From contig AP028876.1 of NCBI GenBank assembly GCA_036323355.1, positions 1,674,001-1,738,000 on the forward strand: a stretch of DNA of 64,000 bases, written 5' to 3'. Shown here in pieces: positions 8,930 to 17,352 of the stretch. The stretch comes from Gottschalkiaceae bacterium SANA. GTDB lineage: Bacteria > Bacillota > Clostridia > Tissierellales > GPF-1. The translations under genes were made by a program, and so were the position numbers. The notes beneath the pieces are model-generated. The model had not been told where the DNA came from, did no database searches, and saw only the letters and a program-made list of their open reading frames with translations. How positions within the stretch are numbered: the stretch's first letter is position 1; the number at the start of each line of letters is the position of its first letter.

Positions 8930-9527
8930 GGAAAAAAGACCCGTGAACTCGGGGGTAAAAGACAGCGAATTTATAAGAGGGAAGGTTCCCATGACCAAGG
9001 CGGAAGTAAGAGCTGTAACTCTGTCTAAGCTTCAATTGAAAAATTCGGATATTATTGTTGATCTTGGAGCGGGCTCTGGTTCCTTGTCGATTGAGTCAGC
9101 ACGTCTATTGACAGAAGGCTCTGTAATTTCGGTAGAACGCAATCCGCAAGCCATAGCGGTATTAAAGCAAAATAGAAAGAAGTTTGCTTGTGAAAATATG
9201 AAAATTCTAGAAATGGAAGCACCCCTGGGACTTGATCAAATTGCCTACGCAGACAAGGTGATCATAGGTGGAAGCGGTGGTCATCTTGCAGAATTGATTC
9301 ATTGGGCCAATCAAGTGATGCCTTATGGTGGCAGGTTGGTTATGAATATGATCACCCTTGAAAATTTACATATTGGATGGGAAACCATACAAGGCTGTGG
9401 CTTTGATGAAGTCGAGCTGGTACAGGTTGTTGTCAGCAGGGGAAAAGGTGTTGGTTCTGTGACCATGATGATGGGCGAAAATCCTGTCTATGTCATTTCA
9501 GGCAGAAAGGGGAACGCTAATGGCTAA
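8922..9527 (+). CDS. cbiT: cobalt-precorrin-6B C15-methyltransferase (decarboxylating)
   Basis: A 201-residue Rossmann-type SAM methyltransferase. The N-terminal FIRGKVPMTKAEVRAVTLSK is the classic CbiT opening, and the SAM-binding loop is DLGAGSGSLSIE. It methylates C-15 and decarboxylates the C-12 acetate, acting with CbiE. The start overlaps the cbiE stop; the Shine-Dalgarno is weak, so translation probably depends on coupling. Confidence 0.93.
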   Translation: MSKEKRPVNSGVKDSEFIRGKVPMTKAEVRAVTLSKLQLKNSDIIVDLGAGSGSLSIESARLLTEGSVISVERNPQAIAVLKQNRKKFACENMKILEMEAPLGLDQIAYADKVIIGGSGGHLAELIHWANQVMPYGGRLVMNMITLENLHIGWETIQGCGFDEVELVQVVVSRGKGVGSVTMMMGENPVYVISGRKGNANG

Positions 9528-10224
9528 TTTGTATGGTGTGGGTGTGGGACCTGGCGATCCAGACTTGGTAACGTATAAGGCGATTCAGATCATGCAAAAG
9601 GCAGATCTGATCATTTGTCCTGAGAAAGAAAAAGGAGCTGGCAGTACCGCATTGGAGATCGTAAAAAAGCATATTGAGAATCGCATGGATCATGTTCAAA
9701 TGATGGTATTTCCAATGGCGGGGAAAAAGGAAACTTGGGAACCCTCTTGGAAAAACAATGCGGAACAAATTGTTAAGGTATGGAAAGACGGAAAAGAAAT
9801 TGCATTCTTAACTCTGGGTGATCCATCCATATACAGTACTTGGTCGTATTTGCAAGACTATCTACCAAAGGAATTAATACCTGAATGGATTCCGGGAATC
9901 CCTTCCTTCTGTGCCGTGTCTGCACGCTTGCACAAGGACTTGGTATTGGGGGACCAAAGCTTGGCAATTGTTCCCTCAGCAGATGAAGAGTCGATAAGAA
10001 AGGCTCTTGAGTGGACCGATACGCTTGTCGTTATGAAACCAAAACGGGCGATTGTATCGATTCGTCAAATTTTGCATGATGAAGAGCTAAAGGGATCCTG
10101 GGAAATGGTTGGAAATTGTGGGAAGGAAACGGAACAAATATGGAAAGGTTCTGTTGAGGAAATGCCGGAAGAAATTCCTTATTTCACAACAATGATAGTA
10201 AAAACGGGAGGCAAAAATGAATGA
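9520..10224 (+). CDS. cbiL: cobalt-precorrin-2 C20-methyltransferase
   Basis: A 234-residue tetrapyrrole methylase adding the C-20 methyl, the first methylation after cobalt insertion. Motifs are GVGVGPGDPDLVTYKAI at the N terminus, FLTLGDPSIYSTWSYL and IPGIPSFCAVSARL. The pattern with DPSIYST is that of CbiL/CobI rather than CbiF or CbiH. The ATG at 9520 follows AAAGGGG by 7 bases and overlaps the cbiT end. Confidence 0.93.
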   Translation: MANLYGVGVGPGDPDLVTYKAIQIMQKADLIICPEKEKGAGSTALEIVKKHIENRMDHVQMMVFPMAGKKETWEPSWKNNAEQIVKVWKDGKEIAFLTLGDPSIYSTWSYLQDYLPKELIPEWIPGIPSFCAVSARLHKDLVLGDQSLAIVPSADEESIRKALEWTDTLVVMKPKRAIVSIRQILHDEELKGSWEMVGNCGKETEQIWKGSVEEMPEEIPYFTTMIVKTGGKNE

Positions 10225-10972
10225 GATTGTATTTGTAGGTGCGGGTCCTGGAGATCCGGAATTGATCACGGTTAAGGGACAAAGGCATGTTAATGAGGCG
10301 GACTTGATTGTTTATGCAGGTTCTTTGGTGCCTGTTGCAGTAATCGATTCTAGAAAATCAAGTTGTGTAATTGAAAATAGTGCAAAAATGACCTTGGATG
10401 AAGTGATCGAATCCATGAGCAGTGCTTGGAAAATAGGGAAAAAGGTTGTTCGTGTTCATACGGGTGATCCTAGTATCTACGGTGCAATTCGAGAGCAGAT
10501 GGATGCCTTAGATGCCTTGTCGATTCCCTATAGAGTAATTCCTGGTGTGTCATCCTTTGTGGCCTCGGCCGCAGCCCTAAAAAAGGAATATACCTTGCCT
10601 GGGGTTTCTCAGACGGTAATCTGTACACGTTTAGAGGGAAGAACACCAGTGCCTGAAAAAGAAGCACTTTCAAAGTTAGCCTCGCATCAAGCGTCCATGG
10701 CAATTTTTCTATCGGTACATATGATTCAAGATGTTGTGGAACAATTGCTGGTTCATTATCCTATGAACACGCCTGTTGCAGTTGTTCAGCGTGCAAGCTG
10801 GCCGGATGAAATTAAGGTGGTTGGAACCCTCGAAACTATAGGGAAACTGGTTCAAAAGGCAAATATCACAAAGACCGCACAGATTCTTGTGGGGGGATTC
10901 CTAGAGGGGCCTTACGAACTTTCTAAATTATATGATGCAAAATTTTCTCACGAATACCGTGAGGCAAAATAA
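10217..10972 (+). CDS. cbiF: cobalt-precorrin-4 C11-methyltransferase
   Basis: A 251-residue tetrapyrrole methylase. VGAGPGDPELITVKG, VYAGSLVP, VHTGDPSIYGAIREQ and IPGVSSFVASAAAL are the CbiF/CobM signatures. It methylates C-11, giving cobalt-precorrin-5A, which CbiG then opens. GGGAGG precedes the ATG by 6 bases; the start overlaps the cbiL stop by 8 bases. Confidence 0.94.
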   Translation: MNEIVFVGAGPGDPELITVKGQRHVNEADLIVYAGSLVPVAVIDSRKSSCVIENSAKMTLDEVIESMSSAWKIGKKVVRVHTGDPSIYGAIREQMDALDALSIPYRVIPGVSSFVASAAALKKEYTLPGVSQTVICTRLEGRTPVPEKEALSKLASHQASMAIFLSVHMIQDVVEQLLVHYPMNTPVAVVQRASWPDEIKVVGTLETIGKLVQKANITKTAQILVGGFLEGPYELSKLYDAKFSHEYREAK

Positions 10973-12031
10973 ATGTTGGCGGTGATCAGTTTAACGAAAG
11001 GTGGCGCAAAACAGGCGAAGCGGGTGAAGAAATTGATACCAGAAGCGGATTGTTATGCGAAGTTTGATCTGAATGACACAAGTCTTTTGCCATTTGAAAA
11101 GCGATTTTCAGCGTTAGTGGAGATGTGCTTTAACAACTACAGCGAAATCGTATTTATTATGGCGACCGGGATTGTGGTGAGAACCATTGCTCCCTTGTTA
11201 AAACATAAGAGTAAGGACCCTGCGATTCTGGTCCTAGACGAAAAGGGGCAATTTATTATTCCCTTGGTTTCTGGTCATCTGGGTGGGGCCAACCAAAAGG
11301 CAATTGAATTGGCAAAAGCCTTACAAGCGACCCCGGTGATAACAACGGCATCGGATGTTTGCGGTTTAAAGGCTGTGGACGAATTTGCAAAAGAACAAAG
11401 CTTATTTTTATTTGATTTTGATGGTGCAAAACAAGTGACTGCAGATTTGGTCAATGGAAAAGCAGTTGGGGTCTTTTCACACCAATCGCTTGATCTTGTT
11501 CTTCCTTCAGAGTATGAAAAATTTGAAGGGAAAATAGGATGGGTGGAATTGGAAAAAAAACTTCAGCTCGGAGCTATTGCCAGCTTTATTATTATTGGAG
11601 ATGAAAAATTTGAGTCCAGTTATCGGCATGTGCAATTATATCCTCGAAAGTTTTGCATTGGAATTGGATGCCGTCGTGGTATGAAAATGGAAAAACTGGA
11701 AGAGGAAGCACTTAAGATGCTCAATCAAGCAGGTATCGCAAAAGAGGGTGTTGGCATTTTTGCTACTGCATGGGTGAAGGCGGACGAACAAGGTATTCTT
11801 GCCTTGGCAAATTTCTGGAAAGCAGAGATGAGAACCTTTCAGAAAGAAGAAATTCTAGAAATTGCGGATCGCTTTATCGGATCTGATTTTGTGCAAACAA
11901 CCATAGGGGTTCCATGCGTGAGTGAACCTTGTGGTTATCTTTCTGCAAAGGGTGGCAGATGTATGGTGCCGATTCAAAAAAATAATGGAATAACATTATC
12001 GCTATGGCAGAAGAAAGAGGGGGAATCGTAA
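10973..12031 (+). CDS. cbiG: cobalt-precorrin-5A hydrolase
   Basis: A 352-residue CbiG, which opens the delta-lactone and releases acetaldehyde from C-20, a step of the anaerobic route only. Seen are the N-terminal domain with FIMATGIVVRTIAPLL and PLVSGHLGGANQ and the C-terminal domain with CIGIGCRRG and TIGVPCVSEP. The ATG follows the cbiF stop directly; the stop TAA shares its last base with the cbiH ATG. Confidence 0.94.
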   Translation: MLAVISLTKGGAKQAKRVKKLIPEADCYAKFDLNDTSLLPFEKRFSALVEMCFNNYSEIVFIMATGIVVRTIAPLLKHKSKDPAILVLDEKGQFIIPLVSGHLGGANQKAIELAKALQATPVITTASDVCGLKAVDEFAKEQSLFLFDFDGAKQVTADLVNGKAVGVFSHQSLDLVLPSEYEKFEGKIGWVELEKKLQLGAIASFIIIGDEKFESSYRHVQLYPRKFCIGIGCRRGMKMEKLEEEALKMLNQAGIAKEGVGIFATAWVKADEQGILALANFWKAEMRTFQKEEILEIADRFIGSDFVQTTIGVPCVSEPCGYLSAKGGRCMVPIQKNNGITLSLWQKKEGES

Positions 12032-12756
12032 TGATTTATGTGATTGGAACTGGACCGGGAAATATTGAGGATATGACTGAACGAGCCAAAGAAGGAATAA
12101 AAAAAGCAAAGGTGATCTTGGGATACAAAACCTATATTCGCTTGATTGAGCCACTTTTAGAGGGGAAAGAAGTGATTCAAAATGGAATGCGAGGCGAGGT
12201 GGAACGCTGTCGAGAAGCGGTCAACCAGGCAAAAACAGGAGCGGATGTTGCCCTAGTCAGCGGGGGAGATCCAGGCGTTTACGCCATGGCGGGTTTACTT
12301 TTGGAGATTGTAGCTCAAGAGGCACCAGAAGTTCGTGTGGAAATTATTCCTGGCGTAACCTCTGCCAATGCGGCTGCGGCAGCCCTGGGTGCACCCTTAA
12401 TGCATGATCATGCTTATATTAGTTTAAGCGATTGCTTGACGGATTGGTCCTTAATCGAAAAGAGACTGCGCTTGGCAGCAGAAGGTGACTTTGTTATTTG
12501 TCTTTTTAATCCAAAAAGCCATGCTCGTAACGAGCATCTAACGCGTGCCTGTAAGATCTTGATGGAGATCAAATCAAAAGAAACACCTGTTGGTATTGTG
12601 ACCCATGCGGCAAGGGCAGAACAAGTTGTTGAATTAACAAGCCTAATGGAATTGCCTAAGCGGGAGGTTTCTATGAGTAGTATGGTTATTATCGGGAATC
12701 GTCACACCTTCCGATTTAATGACTTTCTAATCACGCCAAGGGGGTATCCAATTTGA
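12031..12756 (+). CDS. cbiH: cobalt-precorrin-3B C17-methyltransferase
   Basis: A 241-residue tetrapyrrole methylase that contracts the ring and methylates C-17. The signatures are VIGTGPGNIEDMTERA, ALVSGGDPGVYAMAG and IIPGVTSANAAAAALGAPL; SGGDPGVYAM is diagnostic of CbiH/CobJ. The ATG at 12031 is selected over an upstream frame extension because AGAGGGGG precedes it. It has no fused C-terminal domain, unlike some CbiH enzymes. Confidence 0.94.
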   Translation: MIYVIGTGPGNIEDMTERAKEGIKKAKVILGYKTYIRLIEPLLEGKEVIQNGMRGEVERCREAVNQAKTGADVALVSGGDPGVYAMAGLLLEIVAQEAPEVRVEIIPGVTSANAAAAALGAPLMHDHAYISLSDCLTDWSLIEKRLRLAAEGDFVICLFNPKSHARNEHLTRACKILMEIKSKETPVGIVTHAARAEQVVELTSLMELPKREVSMSSMVIIGNRHTFRFNDFLITPRGYPI

Positions 12757-13517
12757 TTGCAGTATTTGCGGGAACTCAAGAAGGGCGGGAGGTTCTTGAA
12801 CGCTTAAAAGCGTTGAATCTACCAATTTTTGGTTCGACAGCGACAAGCTACGGGTGTGAATTGATCAAGAATTACAAAAATTTAGAACTGAATGCGTCTC
12901 CCATGAATCAAAGCGAGATGGAATCGTGGTTGAAGGAAAAGAAAATTCGAGTCGTTATTGATGCGACACATCCTTATGCTCATGAGGTGACAGCCAATAT
13001 TGCAAAGGTTTGTCAGGGCATGCAATTGCCCCTTGCACGACTCAAGCGTTCTTGGCTTCCTACGGATTCGGTCAAACGGTTTGCAAGTTATGAAGAGTGC
13101 ATATCATATTTGCGAACAGGAACGGGAAAAATCCTTTTAACTACCGGAAGCAATAACCTTGAAAAATTCACTGAATCTTTGCCAAAGGAAAGACTCATTG
13201 CACGTGTTCTGCCGCGGGCAAATGTATTGGAAAAGTGTGAAAGAATCGGATTAAAAGCCAATCAAATCCTTGCGATTCAAGGTCCCTTTTCCTATGAAAT
13301 GAATCAAACGATGATGAAAGATTTTAAAATTAGCCAAATGGTAACCAAAGAAAGTGGAACCATTGGCGGTTTTCAAGAAAAGGTTGAGGCTGCACAAAAA
13401 ATGAATGTTGAGGTTTTGAGCATTATGAAAAAATCGGAGGAAACAAGTTTTTCAACGGAATCACAAGATGAATTACTAAATTGGGTGCAAGATCAAATAC
13501 AAGGAATGGAGAATTGA
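12753..13517 (+). CDS. cbiJ: cobalt-precorrin-6A reductase
   Basis: A 254-residue CbiJ/CobK reductase, NAD(P)H-dependent, reducing cobalt-precorrin-6A. VFAGTQEGREVLERL at the N terminus, VIDATHPYAHEVT and LPRANVLEKC are family motifs. The start is a TTG at 12753 overlapping the TGA stop of cbiH, with AAGGGGG upstream; a non-ATG start with a strong Shine-Dalgarno fits coupled translation. It is the last ring gene; cbiB, cbiP, cobU/S/T and a cobaltochelatase are absent from the window. Confidence 0.92.
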   Translation: MIAVFAGTQEGREVLERLKALNLPIFGSTATSYGCELIKNYKNLELNASPMNQSEMESWLKEKKIRVVIDATHPYAHEVTANIAKVCQGMQLPLARLKRSWLPTDSVKRFASYEECISYLRTGTGKILLTTGSNNLEKFTESLPKERLIARVLPRANVLEKCERIGLKANQILAIQGPFSYEMNQTMMKDFKISQMVTKESGTIGGFQEKVEAAQKMNVEVLSIMKKSEETSFSTESQDELLNWVQDQIQGMEN

Positions 13518-13518
13518 T

Positions 13519-14505
13519 ATGAAAAAATTAGGAAGTGTATTGCTTATAGGACTGATGGTAATGCTAGTCGGGTGCAGTCAAGCTGCAAGTGAAACGGCGC
13601 CTGCGGCGGAAACGATAGAAGGTGAAACGGCAGTTCAGGAAAGTGAAAATAGTGAGCAAGCAGAAGAAATCGTGGTGCCGAATTTGATTGTAGAAGATGA
13701 ACTTGGCCGTCAGGTAGAATTTGAAGTCCTACCGGAAAGAGTACTTTCTCTTTATGCTTCATTTACTGATTTATGGCTAGAAGCGGGCGGTAGCCTAGTT
13801 GGAACCGTCGACAGTTCAACCTTGCCTGAAGCAGCAGGTGATATTCCAAAACTCGGAAAAGGAACGCCGAATGTAGAAGATATTTTAACATATGAACCAG
13901 ATTTAGTTCTTCTTAGTGCCGGCCGATCAGCCCATCAAGAATTGGCTGATGTATTTGACCAAAATGGAATTCAGTATCTGTTTATCGACTACAATAATTT
14001 TGAAGAATGTTTGTCGACTTATGAAAAATTTTGTCAGTTGACAGATCGTGCAGATTTGTTTGAAAGCCAAGGACTGAAGATGCAGGAGGAAATTGAGACG
14101 ATCGTGTCGGAGCAAGAAAAAAATGAATTTACTTATTTGCTCTTATTCGCGACATCAAAATCGGTTACAACAAAAGATGACAATATTGCCTCAGAAATTA
14201 TCAATGAATGTGGTGGTATCAACATAGCAGAAGATGGTGCTGTAGCCAATGAAGAAAGCAAGCAATTTAGCTTGGAGAAAATTCTTGAAATGGATCCCGA
14301 CTATATCTTTGTTCAAACGATGGGGAGTGTAGAGAAAGCGCAGGCACGTTTAGAGTCGGATATCTTATCCAATCCAGCATGGAATGGTCTGTCCGCCGTG
14401 CAAGGTGATCGATATTTGTATCTCCCTAAAGAGTTGTTCTTGTACAAGCCAAATATGAAGTACCCAGATGCTTATCAATACTTTGTCGATTTGATCCATG
14501 AATAG
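13519..14505 (+). CDS. periplasmic-binding lipoprotein of a cobalamin/iron-chelate ABC importer
   Basis: A 328-residue class III solute-binding protein. A signal peptide ends in the lipobox LVGC (C19), followed by an acidic low-complexity linker, then the binding domain with VLPERVLSL, GKGTPNVEDILTYEPDLVLL and a C-terminal helix region. The family takes up cobalamin, haem or siderophores. Its place one base after cbiJ in a cobalamin-riboswitch operon argues for a corrinoid (BtuF role), but the sequence does not prove the ligand. Confidence 0.85.
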   Translation: MKKLGSVLLIGLMVMLVGCSQAASETAPAAETIEGETAVQESENSEQAEEIVVPNLIVEDELGRQVEFEVLPERVLSLYASFTDLWLEAGGSLVGTVDSSTLPEAAGDIPKLGKGTPNVEDILTYEPDLVLLSAGRSAHQELADVFDQNGIQYLFIDYNNFEECLSTYEKFCQLTDRADLFESQGLKMQEEIETIVSEQEKNEFTYLLLFATSKSVTTKDDNIASEIINECGGINIAEDGAVANEESKQFSLEKILEMDPDYIFVQTMGSVEKAQARLESDILSNPAWNGLSAVQGDRYLYLPKELFLYKPNMKYPDAYQYFVDLIHE

Positions 14506-15490
14506 CAAAGTGGATCGCCGCATAAAAATATTAATTGGAATTTTCCTGTTTTTTGGGTTCTCTTTCTTTTGGGGAATTGCCAAGGGGTCATTAGAATTGT
14601 CGGCAAGGGAAGTGATTTCCGCCATTTTTTCTGAAGAAAATCGTGTTCATCACAATATTATCTTTAATGTACGGTTACCTAGAAATTTGATTGCTGCTTT
14701 GGTTGGTATTAATCTAGCCCTATCTGGTGTGACTTTACAAGGCGTTATGAACAATCCCTTGGCAGATCCAGGAATTATTGGGATTTCTTCCGGAGCAGGA
14801 TTTGCTGCCTTTATTGTGATGATTCTATTTCCGGATTACGCCTATTTGGTACCTATAGGAGCATTTGCCGGAGCCTTGCTAACGACCTTTCTTATCTATT
14901 CTCTAGCCTGGAAAAATGGGGTGAGTCCAATCAGATTGATCTTAGCAGGGATGGCAGTGTCAGCTTTGTTAGGAGCTGCAATTAACTTTTTAATGACTTT
15001 TTATCCAGACCGTATTGCTGGAACCATGTCATTTATGGTGGGGGGACTATCGGGTCGAACTTGGCCGGATTTTCGGATGATTTGGCCATATAGTTTGATC
15101 GCGGGAACGGGTTGTTTATTGATGTCCTATCGTATGAATGCCCTTTTATTGGGGGATGAAGTAGCAACGGGACTCGGAATTTCGGTAGAACGGACTCGGC
15201 GTATTTTTATTGTGCTGTCAGCCTTTTTAGCGGCTAGTGCAGTGAGTGTTGCTGGATTGTTGGGCTTTGTCGGCTTGATTGTCCCTCATATCGCTCGCTT
15301 ATTAATCGGTTCTGATTATCGTTATTTATATCCGGCAACCATAGGATTGGGTGCAGGGATCATGGTACTCTGTGATTGTATTGCACGTCTGCTCTTTGAT
15401 CCGGTTGAACTTCCGGTAGGCATTATTATGGCCCTTTTGGGTGCCCCGTTTTTTCTGTACTTGATAAGAGAAAGGAAAGGATCCTTATGA
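14498..15490 (+). CDS. FecCD/BtuC-type ABC permease
   Basis: A 330-residue permease with about ten membrane helices. The family motif NVRLPRNLIAALVGINLALSG is followed by MNNPLADPGIIGISSGAG, and the coupling-helix glycine-rich segment is GLLGFVGLIVPHIARLL. It overlaps the binding-protein gene by 8 bases and the ATPase gene by 4. It is the membrane channel of the presumed corrinoid importer. Confidence 0.92.
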   Translation: MNSKVDRRIKILIGIFLFFGFSFFWGIAKGSLELSAREVISAIFSEENRVHHNIIFNVRLPRNLIAALVGINLALSGVTLQGVMNNPLADPGIIGISSGAGFAAFIVMILFPDYAYLVPIGAFAGALLTTFLIYSLAWKNGVSPIRLILAGMAVSALLGAAINFLMTFYPDRIAGTMSFMVGGLSGRTWPDFRMIWPYSLIAGTGCLLMSYRMNALLLGDEVATGLGISVERTRRIFIVLSAFLAASAVSVAGLLGFVGLIVPHIARLLIGSDYRYLYPATIGLGAGIMVLCDCIARLLFDPVELPVGIIMALLGAPFFLYLIRERKGSL

Positions 15491-16269
15491 TTAAAACTCA
15501 AGGATTAAGTCTTGGCTATCATCATAATAAGATCGTTCAAGATGTGGATTTGCATATCGAAAAAGGAAAGATTACAACAATTGTTGGTCCCAATGGATGT
15601 GGAAAGAGTACAGTCTTGAAGGGGATCTCTAGATTGTTGAACCCCATTGATGGAGATGTATATTTAGAAGACGAACGGATTGGCGATCTGACAAGTAAGA
15701 GGATCGCAAAAAAGATTGCCATTCTTCCGCAGATTCGAAGGGCACCGGAAGATATTCGAGTGAGAGATTTGGTTGCACTTGGACGATATCCGCATTTGAA
15801 TTGGCGAGGAAAGCTCAATGAGAAGGATCAAGAAACAATTGAATGGGCTTTGGATAAAACAGCCATGACAGACTATGCAGATCGAAGAATTGATCAACTT
15901 TCAGGCGGGGAAGCCCAGCGGGCTTGGATCGCCATGGCTTTGGCACAGAAAACAGAGCTTATGATCTTGGATGAACCCACGACTTTCTTGGATCTGTCTC
16001 ATCAATTAGAGGTATTGGAATTGTTGAGTGAATTGAATCAAAATGAAGGATTGAGTATTTTGATGGTTTTGCATGATTTGAATCAAGCCATTCGATTTTC
16101 TGACCAAATCTATGTGATGAAGGAAGGAAGAGTCATTTGTGGAGGCAAGCCGGATCAGGTTTTAAATGAGTCGATTCTTCAAGAGACATTTTCGGTTAAT
16201 GCGGATTTTTATTCGGATCGACGCCATCAATGTCAGCATATGATAGCTTACAAATCACATCAACAGTAA
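15487..16269 (+). CDS. BtuD/FepC-type ABC importer ATPase
   Basis: A 260-residue ATPase with Walker A GPNGCGKST, signature LSGGEAQRAWIAMAL and Walker B MILDEPTTFLD, followed by the H-loop histidine in MVLHDLNQA. It energises the FecCD-type permease encoded just upstream. ATGA overlap with the permease stop. It is the last gene of the riboswitch operon; a terminator follows. Confidence 0.93.
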   Translation: MIKTQGLSLGYHHNKIVQDVDLHIEKGKITTIVGPNGCGKSTVLKGISRLLNPIDGDVYLEDERIGDLTSKRIAKKIAILPQIRRAPEDIRVRDLVALGRYPHLNWRGKLNEKDQETIEWALDKTAMTDYADRRIDQLSGGEAQRAWIAMALAQKTELMILDEPTTFLDLSHQLEVLELLSELNQNEGLSILMVLHDLNQAIRFSDQIYVMKEGRVICGGKPDQVLNESILQETFSVNADFYSDRRHQCQHMIAYKSHQQ

Positions 16270-16287
16270 GCTATCGTTCATAAAATT

Positions 16288-16321
16288 GTAAGGGGAATTT
16301 CATTGAGATTCCTCTTTTTTT
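16288..16321 (+). terminator. terminator of the cobalamin operon
   Basis: AGGGGAAT (16291-16298) pairs with ATTCCTCT (16307-16314), with one G-T pair, and is followed by a T run. Its second half overlaps the candidate uppP promoter. Confidence 0.75.
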
Positions 16322-16331
16322 CGTCTATACT
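16303..16331 (+). promoter_or_regulatory. candidate uppP promoter
   Basis: TTGAGA (16303-16308), 17 bases, TATACT (16326-16331), positioned 26 bases before the uppP start codon and nested in the preceding terminator. Confidence 0.6.
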
Positions 16332-16356
16332 GAGAAGAGCAAAAGGAGGATGTCAG

Positions 16357-17202
16357 ATGGACACATGGATTTTATTGATTCAATCGGTGATTTTGGGAAT
16401 CGTTGAAGGAATTACAGAGTTTCTTCCCGTATCTTCAACGGGTCACTTGATTATTGCGCAAAATATAATTGGTTTTACCTCAGTACGTGGTGCCTATTTG
16501 GAAATGTATACCTATGTCATTCAATTGGGTGCTATTCTCGCGGTCGTCGTTTTGTACTGGCAGAAGATTAAAGACACCTTGATTCATTTTTTTCCAAAAA
16601 AAGTTGGGTATGAAAATTCAGGATTTCGATTCTGGTTGATGATTGTCATCGCTTGTATTCCTGGTGGTTTTTTTGGGATTCTTCTGGACGATCTAGCTGA
16701 GAAATATTTATTTTCACCCTATACAGTTGCAGCATCTTTGTTTGTAGGTGCAATATTCATGATCGTTGCGGAGAATCGATTTCGAGGGAAGAATGGTGGT
16801 ATTGAGGAACTGGTGATTACTCCCAAACAAGCCATTATTATTGGACTGTTTCAATGCTTGGCGATTATTCCAGGGATGTCACGTTCGGCATCCACGATTA
16901 TAGGTGGTTGGATTGCAGGGCTTTCAACGGTTGCGGCAGCGGAGTTCTCTTTCTTCTTGGCGATTCCTGTCATGGTGGGTATGTCATTTTTGAAGATTGT
17001 CAAGATGGGTGGATTCGGACTAATGACTGGATTGGAATGGGGAGCGCTGATTGTTGGTTTTCTTGTTTCTTTTCTCGTTGCTATCGTTGTCATTGGCCGA
17101 TTTATTAACTACTTAAAGCATAAACCTATGAAAATTTTTGCCAAATATCGCATGATTTTTGCAGGATTTGTTGTCATCGCAGGTCTAATGGGTATGTTTT
17201 AG
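16357..17202 (+). CDS. uppP: undecaprenyl-diphosphatase (BacA/UppP)
   Basis: A 281-residue polytopic membrane phosphatase that recycles undecaprenyl pyrophosphate to the monophosphate carrier for peptidoglycan synthesis and confers bacitracin tolerance. The catalytic motifs are GIVEGITEFLPVSSTGHLII near the N terminus and IPGMSRSASTIIGG in the middle. The ATG at 16357 follows AAGGAGG by 7 bases; an upstream in-frame ATG at 16303 has no such site. Confidence 0.95.
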   Translation: MDTWILLIQSVILGIVEGITEFLPVSSTGHLIIAQNIIGFTSVRGAYLEMYTYVIQLGAILAVVVLYWQKIKDTLIHFFPKKVGYENSGFRFWLMIVIACIPGGFFGILLDDLAEKYLFSPYTVAASLFVGAIFMIVAENRFRGKNGGIEELVITPKQAIIIGLFQCLAIIPGMSRSASTIIGGWIAGLSTVAAAEFSFFLAIPVMVGMSFLKIVKMGGFGLMTGLEWGALIVGFLVSFLVAIVVIGRFINYLKHKPMKIFAKYRMIFAGFVVIAGLMGMF

Positions 17203-17218
17203 AAACAGTCAGTCGATC

Positions 17219-17245
17219 AAGAAGGGGAAACCCTTCTTTTTTTTG
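17219..17245 (+). terminator. terminator after uppP
   Basis: AAGAAGGG-GAAA-CCCTTCTT followed by a run of T, a compact GNRA-looped hairpin. Confidence 0.9.
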
Positions 17246-17279
17246 TAGCGGATTTTAGAGAAAACCTTCAATATTACCA

Positions 17280-17308
17280 TTGACATGAGAATCATTCTCA
17301 GTTAAACT
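17280..17308 (+). promoter_or_regulatory. promoter of the ferric-iron ABC operon
   Basis: TTGACA (17280-17285), a 17-base spacer, TAAACT (17303-17308). The first Fur box occupies almost the whole spacer. Confidence 0.7.
17286..17300. promoter_or_regulatory. Fur box 1 (7-1-7 inverted repeat)
   Basis: TGAGAATCATTCTCA, a perfect 7-1-7 palindrome matching the Fur consensus TGATAAT-N-ATTATCA with G/C at one symmetric pair. It lies between the -35 and -10 boxes, so iron-loaded Fur bound here would block polymerase. Confidence 0.85.
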
Positions 17309-17315
17309 GTGAGAA

Positions 17316-17334
17316 ATTGAGAGCGATTCTCAAT
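17316..17334. promoter_or_regulatory. Fur box 2 (imperfect)
   Basis: ATTGAGAGCGATTCTCAAT, an inverted repeat with 7 of 9 positions symmetric, overlapping the expected transcription start. Two sites about 32 bases centre to centre suggest cooperative repression. Confidence 0.7.
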
Positions 17335-17352
17335 AACGACTAGGGGGACAAG

